32,299 bases of DNA from the NCBI GenBank assembly GCA_016782225.1, contig JADDOW010000075.1, forward strand, positions 1 to 32,299, given 5' to 3'. Made by a program: the position numbers and the translations under genes. The notes beneath the pieces are model-generated. The model was given only the letters and a program-made list of their open reading frames with translations. It was not told the DNA's origin and searched no databases. The stretch is from Nitrososphaeraceae archaeon (GTDB taxonomy: Archaea > Thermoproteota > Nitrososphaeria > Nitrososphaerales > Nitrososphaeraceae). Shown one piece after another: positions 25,502-32,299 of this stretch (positions are counted from its first letter, which is position 1; every line of letters starts with the position of its first letter).

Positions 25502-25683
25502 TTAATTCACTTTGGGTTATTAGCGGTTTGGGTTTGGGTTTTCTTGCTGTCAGTTTCGCCATTGTCACTGTCTGCATTCTTTTGTGGATTGGCATGAGGT
25601 TTTCTACTGCAGTGTCGAAATTTTATACTTTTTCTAGGATCAACTGATGGTAGAAACAAAAAGTATGGGGTAAAAACGCTGTA

Positions 25684-25922
25684 TTGCTCGTAGTATTGGC
25701 AGTATCAAGTAAAAATTCTGAACATGATGGAAAATATTCGAATTCCCATCAATATGATGCTGAAGAGGCACGTGAAAATTTAGCTTTGGGATCATCAATA
25801 AGCGGATTGATAGGTCATGGAGTGCAGGGATTTGACTATGAGAAATCAAGATTAGATTTGGGAATTCCAGTACCTTTGATGTATTGTCTATGATTGCAAT
25901 TGGAAAGATGGGCCCTAAATAA
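25684..25922 (+). pseudogene. Short frameshifted gene relic, possibly a glycine-zipper DUF1269/DUF6325-like protein
   Basis: The plus strand reads LLVVLAVSSKNSEHDGKYSN, then AEEARENLALGSSISGLIGH and QGFDYEKSRLDLG. A one-base shift near 25868 then continues STFDVLSMIAIGKMGPK to a TAA at 25920-25922. The Gly/Ser-spaced helix after an alpha/beta start, and an ending with IAIGK, are reminiscent of small DUF1269/DUF6325-type proteins. There is no proper ATG, and the piece between helix and tail is shortened. The opposite-strand 126-codon frame over the same DNA looks like a shadow. Confidence 0.35.
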
Positions 25923-26473
25923 AACATGCCAATTAATTTGCAAGAAAAAGAAATCCAATATGAACGGAAACCATTAAAGAAAATAGCTATGGAAGGTGCC
26001 TCAAAAAAAGCTTGATCCATCTGATTTTATCTGCTCTCTTTTTAATTTATGCTTGTTACTCTTCATTTGCGAGATGACGCACTTTGGAACTCACTATGGC
26101 CACTATTAAAAAAGATCCCAATTTTTAATCAAACCAATTGATGCCATTATCGATGCGAAAGCCAATAGAAACAAAAGATAAGGGTATAGCTTGGTATATG
26201 AAATAATGTCGATTCCGTCAACACGATGCAGATCAAATTTCCTTAGGCAAGAATTACAAAATGCCCGCGTAACTTTTAACGCATGGCATTGTAATCCAAT
26301 TGTAACCTTGGTGTCATGTCAAGTCAAGTCAAGGGATGAAAAAGAATTCATGCCCTCCATGGCAATAATCTATGATTTAGGGTAGGCGATTATTCCGCCA
26401 TCACCATCACCATCATCATCAAGGCGAAGCGCGAATGAGGTTGTCTTGTGAATACTGGGGTGACCACTGTTCC
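25923..26473. other. Intergenic region of about 550 bp with short repeats
   Basis: No gene supported. Simple repeats occur: catcaccatcaccatcatc from about 26400, and a tandem tcaag motif near 26320-26333 (gtcaagtcaagtcaag). A 64-codon frame starting at TTG 26191 has no protein-like features. Confidence 0.4.
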
Positions 26474-26932
26474 CTATGATATTGTAGACAGAATACCCTT
26501 CACCATGACAAGATAGTCTGATATTAGCCTTCTATGACAACGCCATGGCATAGCTTCCGAACACTTGATGGCAAGGTAACTGTTGCACTTTTCTATGTGC
26601 AACAGCAATTCTTGTATGCCCTCCTTAAACGATATTGTTACCATATAATCTGCATAAGATCTAAAGGACTTGTTTTGCCATCCGCTATTATTATGTGTTA
26701 CTGACGCTTTAGCGTTTTCTTTGCGTCTTCCACCAAGCTTTTCGATATGTGCATATCTGATATCTTTTGCCAATAGTTCCTTTGCCATATTTTCTTTGTT
26801 AAACTGTGGAAAAGATTTGGAACCTGGGTGTCGCCTTACGTCAGCTATTGCGATCACATGGTTTTCCTCCAAAAGGCGGATAAACTCATTCCATTGACGA
26901 TTTGAATGCCCTATAGTAAATATTTGGGTCAT
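26474..26932 (-). CDS. DUF488 family protein
   Basis: A 152-residue DUF488 protein. Hallmarks are FTIGHSNR (residues 5-12) at the first strand, ADVRRHPGSKSFPQFN (30-45), KLGGRR (65-70), FRSYADYM (90-97), and the closing CSEAMPWRCHRRLISDYL (124-141), whose Cys and His residues suggest metal binding or a reactive thiol. ATG 26932 is taken because the family begins right at this strand; the frame is open to TTG 26947. The family is widespread but its reaction is not settled; links to DNA- or RNA-related stress have been proposed. It stands alone on the minus strand. Confidence 0.9.
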   Translation of the reverse strand: MTQIFTIGHSNRQWNEFIRLLEENHVIAIADVRRHPGSKSFPQFNKENMAKELLAKDIRYAHIEKLGGRRKENAKASVTHNNSGWQNKSFRSYADYMVTISFKEGIQELLLHIEKCNSYLAIKCSEAMPWRCHRRLISDYLVMVKGILSTIS

Positions 26933-27262
26933 AAATACATTTATCAATCATATGGTGTTCTCGCCTTTTATTTATTAGGCATGTTATTTGATTTACTTGT
27001 TGTACATTTGGTGTGACCCTGATGTCCATTTTTTTTCAATTGGCCTGGTCTTTTGATATTTTTTTTATTGTAATTATGTGACTGATATATAGATCCTATG
27101 CTGCAGGTAAGTAGCAGATCCCTAAAAAAATAAAAAAATGCCGAAAAGACTAGATGTGGTTTTATGTTGCCATAAATTGTAAATATGGCGGTGTTTTTTT
27201 ACCAATGTTATCATTAATGATGTCGATCGTTTACCAGGGCCTTTTCAGTTCGCCAGAAAAGA
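26933..27262. other. Intergenic region of about 330 bp, nothing recognised
   Basis: Leader of the DUF488 gene and 3' flank of the next minus-strand gene. It contains an A-rich tract at about 27124-27138, read as a T-run on the minus strand, and no reading frame of note. Confidence 0.35.
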
Positions 27263-27913
27263 TTAGGGAAAAGTAGCCTCAAATTGTTGTGTTCCGCCAT
27301 ATGATTGAATGTTGCTTATTTGCTTATAAAACACTGTTCCATTAATTAGTTGGTGAGCATTACCACTTAAAATATTGATGAACGCTTCATTGTCTATTTC
27401 GCTACTACCTTTCTCAAACTTTTGCTTGTCCTTTAACACCAGGGAACTATTTCCTACTATTGGGAATTCTGACTTTGACTGAAATATGTCACTAACTAAC
27501 TGACTTCCAATACTTCCTGCAACTATACGGTGATTGTTGTAATACAGGTTATAGTTTAACCCCTCCAACAATATGGTGTTTTGATTGTGATTTCTGATGT
27601 CAAAAGCAATAAAAATTGTTGATGTGTTATTATTTGTGGGATTACTTACCGCCGTTATGTTTTGGATTTTGATGCTCAAAGGTTCGGATGAATGCTCTGC
27701 TAGTGCTGTTTGGATTAGTGATGATTTGGAAAACTTGCGTAATTGTGATTCTGGCTCATTTTGCGAGTTTTCAATCTGTTTTTTGAAATCTTTGTCCATG
27801 ATAATTGGTTGGGTGTTATACGCAGCAAAAAAAAACCCAAACATTACAACCAGGGATATAGCTATGATTGTTATAGAAATTATCAAAACATTGTTAAAGT
27901 ATTTCATTTGCAT
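27263..27913 (-). CDS. Membrane-anchored protein with LEA14-like extracytoplasmic domain
   Basis: A 216-residue protein with a single N-terminal hydrophobic helix at about 9-31 (VLIISITIIAISLVVMFGFF), a flexible linker to about residue 75, and a beta-rich outer domain. Within it, LSIKIQNITAV, then TIFIAFDIRNHNQNTILLEG and LNYNLYYNNHRIVAGSIG, have the alternating pattern and order of LEA14/LEA_2 domains. Several Asn-x-Ser/Thr sites fit archaeal surface glycosylation. The start is ATG 27913. It is transcribed divergently from the sensor gene at 28075, with about 160 bp between, and may share regulation with it. The function is unknown. Confidence 0.75.
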   Translation of the reverse strand: MQMKYFNNVLIISITIIAISLVVMFGFFFAAYNTQPIIMDKDFKKQIENSQNEPESQLRKFSKSSLIQTALAEHSSEPLSIKIQNITAVSNPTNNNTSTIFIAFDIRNHNQNTILLEGLNYNLYYNNHRIVAGSIGSQLVSDIFQSKSEFPIVGNSSLVLKDKQKFEKGSSEIDNEAFINILSGNAHQLINGTVFYKQISNIQSYGGTQQFEATFP

Positions 27914-28019
27914 AGGTAGACACTGAATGCATATAATGTTTATCGTTACTATGCGTGGGTTATATGATGCATCAGGTATAACCTAAGGTAAAATGTAATC
28001 GCATGGGCTTACAATCTGT

Positions 28020-28034
28020 TTTAAAAATTTTATA
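28020..28034 (+). promoter_or_regulatory. TATA-like box upstream of the sensor/kinase genes
   Basis: The A/T tract ttttaaaaattttat lies about 45 bases before ATG 28075 and would place transcription start about 20 bases before the gene. It is the best TATA candidate in the divergent intergenic region; assigned by sequence and position only. Confidence 0.3.
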
Positions 28035-28074
28035 CTGACGTTATGGTAAACAAAATGTATAAGAAATCATAATT

Positions 28075-29634
28075 ATGGAGAAGTTTATTGCATTAATATA
28101 TAGTATATATATATTTTTATATACTAGTTTCAATAATTTTTCATTTTCTGTGTCCAGTGTTGGAAATAACCATGCCGCGCAAAACATAAATGATGACCCA
28201 AAGACCGAGGTCTTTTATGATAATGGTAAAATACTTCATAAAATCATTGAAATATTTTCGTTAACCAATGAATCACTTGACGGCTGCATGGACAATATTG
28301 ACCTGTCTGTGCATGTTTTAGTTGAACCATTGTGGGATGGATTGGGCCATCTAAAAGCAAAAGGCGTAAACTTGAGGATAATCACGGAAATGACAAACCA
28401 GAACATTTCATATGTCGAGAAAATGATGCGTGTCACTGAAGTTCGCCACATGGATGGCATAAGGAGTGATTTTAAAATTGTGGGCGGAAAGAAATGCCTG
28501 CTTTACGTAATATCCCTAGAGAACAGTCCCTCGTCACATGCCATCATAAGCAATGTCAGTGAAATGGTGGATGCGCAGAGATACCTGTTTGAACCCCTAT
28601 GGGATAAGGCAATACCTGCCGAAGAAAAGATGAAAGAGATAGAGTGTGGACATATAAATGAAAAAACAGATATCTCTTTTGGAATTGAATCGGCCACCAC
28701 AACGATACTAAACATTCTCCATAACTCTCAACAAGAAATGAATATTTGTGCGGATAAGATCTGGCCTTCTGTAGCAATGGGTGTGGATGTTTTCAGGCTG
28801 GCAATGTTTGATATTATCGATAGGCACAGCCAATCAAGATTTATCACTGAAATAACTAAAGACAATATCAATTTCTGCAAAGAATTGCTAAAAGTAGGAA
28901 AACTAAGGCATTTAGAAGGAGTAAAAGGGAATTTTGCAGTTAGCGAAAAAGAGCATATTGCGTCTGCAACAATGAGGGAAGCACAACTATTGGTTCAGGT
29001 TACCTATAGTAATGTAAAGGCGGTGGTAGAATCACACCAATACCTTTTTGAAACACTGTGGAATAAGGCAATACCTGCAGAACAAAAGATAAAAGAAATC
29101 GAAGAGGTGATAGACCCAGTCAGAATAGAAGTCGTTTACGATAGCAGCAGAACCAAAAAACTTTACGCGGAAATGATAGAGAACGCAAGCAGCGAAATAA
29201 TGGTGCTCTTTCCCACAGCCAATGGATTTATCCGGCAAGAAAAAGCCGGAATAATACAGATACTAAGACAAGCCGTAGAAAAACATCACATAAAGGTGAG
29301 GATACTTATGCCTGCTCACTCCTCTATGCTTATTCAGCAACATTCTCAAACCCATCCTAAAGATGACTCATTACCAGGTGACCATAATTTAGATAGTTTT
29401 TTAAGTATCAGGCATATCCAACCTTTGGTGGGCTCAGCCCAAACATCCTCAATTCTTGTCACAGACAAAAAACATTCTTTGGTTGTGGAGCTAAAAGATG
29501 ATGCAAATACGATATTTGAAGAAGCTGTTGGCTTATCAACCTACTCTAACAGCAAACCCGGTGTATTGTCCTATGTTGCGATTTTTGAAAATTTGTGGCT
29601 AGTTACGAACTATATGAGCATATCAGAAACGTGA
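28075..29634 (+). CDS. Multi-domain sensor protein, N-terminal half of a split histidine kinase
   Basis: 519 residues. After a hydrophobic N-terminal segment (about 5-28, a possible anchor) come two copies of one sensor unit (about 44-188 and 204-342). Each has an alpha/beta core, a RHM/LDGI/EGV-type strand (VRHMDGIRSDF and LRHLEGVKGNF), and a closing helix: AQRYLFEPLWDKAIPAEEK against SHQYLFETLWNKAIPAEQK. A third, different domain (about 350-500) starts VRIEVVYDSSRTKKLYAEMI and includes VRILMPAH. In related kinases the final SYVAIFENLW leads straight into a coiled coil and H-box. Here the frame runs into 11 unrelated residues and stops, while the kinase continues in another frame. Confidence 0.85.
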   Translation: MEKFIALIYSIYIFLYTSFNNFSFSVSSVGNNHAAQNINDDPKTEVFYDNGKILHKIIEIFSLTNESLDGCMDNIDLSVHVLVEPLWDGLGHLKAKGVNLRIITEMTNQNISYVEKMMRVTEVRHMDGIRSDFKIVGGKKCLLYVISLENSPSSHAIISNVSEMVDAQRYLFEPLWDKAIPAEEKMKEIECGHINEKTDISFGIESATTTILNILHNSQQEMNICADKIWPSVAMGVDVFRLAMFDIIDRHSQSRFITEITKDNINFCKELLKVGKLRHLEGVKGNFAVSEKEHIASATMREAQLLVQVTYSNVKAVVESHQYLFETLWNKAIPAEQKIKEIEEVIDPVRIEVVYDSSRTKKLYAEMIENASSEIMVLFPTANGFIRQEKAGIIQILRQAVEKHHIKVRILMPAHSSMLIQQHSQTHPKDDSLPGDHNLDSFLSIRHIQPLVGSAQTSSILVTDKKHSLVVELKDDANTIFEEAVGLSTYSNSKPGVLSYVAIFENLWLVTNYMSISET

Positions 29635-30434
29635 ATGAAGATCTTCAAAAAGCAAATGAGCATTTAAAAATAAATGACAAAATGCAAAAAGAGTTCATCA
29701 ACATTGCGGCCCATGAGCTAAGAACACCAACACAAGCCATATTGTCATTTGCAGACTTGTTGCCGCTATATCCGGACAATAAGGAATTGGGCATAATGAT
29801 TCAAAGAAACGCTAAAAGGCCCCAACGATTAATTAAGGATATACTGGACGTTACAAAAATTGAAAGCCAGCAATTAGTATTGAGAAAAGGTACTGTCAAC
29901 ATACATGATTTATCTAATTTAATCCAAGATTATGGGCAACAATTAGAAAAATTAAATACAAAAAAGATAATAAATCTGTTCACCCAATTCCCTGAAGAAA
30001 AAAACATTTTCCTTATCGCTGATAAGGAACGGTTATTGGAGGTTATTTCAAACATGATGGATAACGCCATAAAATTTATCGAAAAGGAAGGGTCTATTTA
30101 TTTTCATGTAAAAGTGGAAGAGACGGAAAACAACAACGACGAAAATGATTTTGCCGTTGGCAGTCACGTTTTGATAACAATAAAGGATACTGGGATTGGC
30201 ATATCTGAAGAAATTTTTCCAAGGTTGTTTACAGGATTTGCCTCCAAGTCCATCAATGGAACCGGCCTTGGCTTGTATATCTCCAAAAGTATCATTGAAG
30301 CTCATGGCGGCAAGATATGGGCAGAAAACAATAAAAATGGCAATGGCGCAACATTTACTGTTAGGTTACCATTAAATACTAACAATAAGATTAATTATAA
30401 ACAGAATGAGGGGAAAGAAGGCGAAGACGAATGA
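29595..30434 (+). CDS. Histidine kinase catalytic half (HisKA plus HATPase)
   Basis: 279 residues from GTG 29595. A short coiled coil (ELYEHIRNVNEDLQKANEHL) leads to the H-box EFINIAAHELRTPTQAIL with phosphoacceptor His40. The ATP domain has N-box EVISNMMDNAIKF (Asn156), G1 DTGIGI (197-202) and G2 GTGLGLYISKSIIEAHGG (221-238). All catalytic residues are present. The gene overlaps the upstream sensor by 40 bp in a different frame, and its first residues match what should follow the sensor's last helix, so the two are probably one kinase of about 785 residues broken by a single indel near 29598. Translation from the GTG could still give an active kinase without its sensor. Its stop overlaps the next start as ATGA. 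Confidence 0.88.
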   Translation: MASYELYEHIRNVNEDLQKANEHLKINDKMQKEFINIAAHELRTPTQAILSFADLLPLYPDNKELGIMIQRNAKRPQRLIKDILDVTKIESQQLVLRKGTVNIHDLSNLIQDYGQQLEKLNTKKIINLFTQFPEEKNIFLIADKERLLEVISNMMDNAIKFIEKEGSIYFHVKVEETENNNDENDFAVGSHVLITIKDTGIGISEEIFPRLFTGFASKSINGTGLGLYISKSIIEAHGGKIWAENNKNGNGATFTVRLPLNTNNKINYKQNEGKEGEDE

Positions 30435-30808
30435 AAACAAAGAAAATTTTAATTGTATATGATGAACCTGACAACACATTAGCTTTTAATATGCTTTTGA
30501 GACGAGAGGGTTTTGAAGTTGACGCTTTCAATGATCCAGTTTTAGCGCTATCAAAATTCACGCCAAATTATTATGATATTGCATTACTTGATATCAAAAT
30601 GCCAAAAATGGATGGTTTCTCCTTATATGGGGAAATAATCAAAAGAGACAATAGCATAAAAATATACTTTCTGACCGCCAGCGAAGAGTATTATGAAACA
30701 TTCCGAAATGAAGAATTCGCCAAAATAGACAAAGATTTGTTTATCCAAAAACCAATTGCCAACAAGGAACTTGTAAAGCGAATAAACCAAATATTAGATA
30801 AAAATTAA
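30431..30808 (+). CDS. Single-domain response regulator (CheY-like receiver)
   Basis: A 125-residue receiver domain without output domain. Phosphoacceptor Asp54 is in LLDIKMPKMDG, the switch Thr82 is in FLTAS, and Lys107 is in IQKPI. The acidic pocket reads IVYDEPD: the first Asp of the usual DD pair is Tyr10, so magnesium binding and phosphorylation may be altered. The start codon overlaps the kinase stop (ATGA), a sign of translational coupling and of a kinase-receiver pair. With no output domain, it would act by protein contact or as a phosphate relay or sink. Confidence 0.9.
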   Translation: MKTKKILIVYDEPDNTLAFNMLLRREGFEVDAFNDPVLALSKFTPNYYDIALLDIKMPKMDGFSLYGEIIKRDNSIKIYFLTASEEYYETFRNEEFAKIDKDLFIQKPIANKELVKRINQILDKN

Positions 30809-30869
30809 TAAAAAACAAAAATCATGTTCCTTCAATATTTGATATAGGTAAAATAAAAGATGAAGTGGC

Positions 30870-31579
30870 ATGGTAAATTATAGTGACATAATTGAATTAG
30901 TTGAAATCCAAAAGAACCCTAAAACAATTGAAAGCATGGCAAAATTTGGAATTAACGTAACTAATGCATATGGAATCCCAATCCCATTTCTGAGATCAAT
31001 TGCAGGACAGATAGGCAAGGGAAATGGGGAAAACGATCATTTATTGGTGCTGCAATTATGGTCCTCAAGAATCCATGAATTGAGGATACTCTCTAGCATG
31101 ATAGGTGATCCTGACAGGGTTACAGAGAATCAAATGGATGAATGGGTTAGGGAATTAATTCATGGGATATTTGCGACCAATGCTGCGGTAACCTGTTTAG
31201 TAAAACCAAATATGCATTTAAGAAGGCAATGGAGTGGAGTGGGAGGAAAGAAGAGTTTGTAAAGAGAGCGGGGTTTGTATTGATGGCTGCAGTATCTATA
31301 CATGACAAAAATACGGGAGACATCGAGTTCATAAAGCTCTTGCCACTAAAAAATATAATTCTACGGATAACAGAAACCTTGTTAAAAAAGCCGTTAATTG
31401 GGCATTAAGACAAATTGGAAAGAGGAATTGCATATTGAATAAAGAGGCAAATAGAAACCGCTAATGAGATCCTGAAAATAAACTCAAAACACGCAAAATG
31501 GATAGAATCAAATGCAATTAGAGATCTGACAAACCCTGCAACACAGAATAGGGTCAATAACATAAAAAAAAGAATTTGA
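30870..31579 (+). pseudogene. AlkD-like DNA alkylation repair glycosylase pseudogene
   Basis: Pieces of a HEAT-repeat DNA glycosylase of the AlkD type lie in successive frames. The first 97 residues from ATG 30870 (NVTNAYGIPIPFLRSIAGQI; LVLQLWSSRIHELRILSSMI) are intact. A shift near 31165-31175 then leads to CDQCCGNLFSKTKYAFKKAM and KEEFVKRAGFVLMAAVSIHD. A second shift near 31345 leads to NRNLVKKAVNWALRQIGKRN. A third near 31450 leads to ANEILKINSKHAKWIESNAI and a normal TGA at 31577-31579. The segment before CDQCC, where family members have a Trp-Asp motif, is shortened. Three shifts mean a dead gene unless the sequence is poor here. Confidence 0.85.
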
Positions 31580-32113
31580 CGAGAATTTTGATACTGTTAT
31601 GCTGAGCCTCTATTATTTAGATGAATTTGCCCAACCCTATTGTTGTAAAATCTGTTCTCATGATGCTACATTCCCTTTTTTAATGTGTTATACCAATGTA
31701 GCATATGTGGACAATATGAAAATATCCATTCTTAAAGGAAACGATTATAGATGTATTTTAAGATTATCGTTACAGTTAAATGATTCAACTTCGTTAATTC
31801 TTCAAAAAATGTCAAAAGAAATATAATATTGGTGATGAAAACTAAATCTTTACAACACTCGGTTGAAATCAATCTACATTCAGAACCGAAATGACGATAC
31901 TTATTGCTCCTCAGAACAGAACTGATTTGAAGTTAAGGAAACAGTTGCATTTAACTTATATGGCTGTTATAAAGGATTTTTTTAGATGTAATCCATCTAA
32001 TGAACAGTTAAACAGAAAAATATTTCTTATATTATACTTTTATATAGTATAATGATACTTGTGTAGAATAATTTTCATAAAATCCTTTATTGTATTGTGA
32101 TGGTATACAATGA
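31580..32113. other. Mostly non-coding stretch with two small hairpins
   Basis: A 75-codon frame (31599-31826) has no protein-like support. Perfect stems occur at 31982-32000 (ttagatg / catctaa, 5-base loop) and 32031-32053 (attatac / gtataat, 9-base loop). The second lies about 60 bp before the secreted-protein gene and overlaps TATA-like DNA, so it may belong to that gene's promoter. Confidence 0.4.
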
Positions 32114-32299
32114 ATGATAACGATTTTATCATTTAATGTACTATTCTTATTTTTAGTATTGGTTATAACAGGTACGTCTACAGCAGCAATTTTTCATCAA
32201 GACATTGAAGGACAGAAATTTAACCATGGTGGTTCCAATGGGATAAGCTTTGGTATGGGTGGCCTATTCGGTACAACAAACCCAGTCCTGTTTGATCCT
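32114..32299 (+). CDS. Secreted or surface protein, 3' end outside window
   Basis: The first 62 codons of a gene from ATG 32114. A hydrophobic signal segment (VLFLFLVLVITGTSTAA, residues 8-24) with a small-residue cleavage-like site is followed by IFHQDIEGQKFNHGGSNGIS and a Gly-rich part (FGMGGLFGTTNPV). No further domain is visible before the edge. Open in all 62 codons and with a typical export signal, it is most likely a real exported protein of unknown function. Confidence 0.6.
   Translation, partial: MITILSFNVLFLFLVLVITGTSTAAIFHQDIEGQKFNHGGSNGISFGMGGLFGTTNPVLFDP

Noticed and set aside
25640-26020. 126-codon minus-strand frame
   Set aside because: It is the opposite strand of a more protein-like plus-strand relic (25684-25922) and shows no domain pattern.
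26191-26385. 64-codon frame starting at TTG
   Set aside because: No ATG, no recognisable features, and it lies amid simple repeats.
31599-31826. 75-codon frame with four Cys after the AlkD relic
   Set aside because: Cys spacing does not form a metal-binding pattern, the composition is random-like, and there is no start signal.
1-32299. CRISPR array or defence island
   Set aside because: No regularly spaced direct repeats and no nuclease, helicase or toxin-antitoxin genes recognised.

Overview
The window looks like AT-rich archaeal chromosome, most probably from the ammonia-oxidising Nitrososphaerota (Nitrososphaera/Nitrosocosmicus type). I infer this from the families present: multi-sensor soluble histidine kinases with an INIAAHELRTP H-box, a PspAB protein, a DUF2299-like protein, MgtC/SapB, an Alg11-like glycosyltransferase and a run of FkbM methyltransferases. 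Weak Shine-Dalgarno signals and GTG/TTG starts also fit. There is no rRNA gene, tRNA gene, CRISPR array or intact insertion sequence that I can support.

Left part (1-17.9 kb): a surface-glycan island. It holds five readable FkbM-family methyltransferase genes (the first cut by the window edge), one FkbM pseudogene, one clear inverted FkbM relic and a second possible one. Interleaved with them are three paralogous GT4 glycosyltransferases (1291, 3133, 7349), two further GT4 enzymes with an intact E-x7-E motif (4354 on +, 13516 on -), a class I SAM methyltransferase (5703, -) and a two-TM membrane protein (14987). The likely joint role is building and O-methyl-capping variable glycans on the S-layer or lipids. 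The FkbM copies differ over most of their length but share near-identical DNA blocks. The best is a 159-bp perfect match (9728-9886 and 12854-13012) with a third, partly matching copy at 262-373, which suggests ongoing intragenic recombination or gene conversion.

Middle part (17.9-24.2 kb): low gene density. It contains a possible transposase relic, MgtC/SapB (-), a broken M23 (LytM-like) peptidase gene (-), a low-complexity helical protein that may be phasin-like (-), a 38-residue charged peptide, PspAB and a DUF2299-like protein.

Right part (24.2-32.3 kb): signalling and stress genes, many decayed. A histidine-kinase pseudogene (-) has Gln at the phosphoacceptor site. It is followed by a short gene relic, a DUF488 protein (-) and a membrane-anchored LEA14-like protein (-). 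Next comes a sensor gene overlapping a histidine-kinase gene in another frame (probably one gene split by a frameshift), an ATGA-coupled response regulator and an AlkD-like DNA glycosylase pseudogene. The window ends in the start of a secreted protein. The main themes are paralogue expansion with mosaic sequence sharing on the left and gene decay on the right. Some single frameshifts could instead be sequencing errors.
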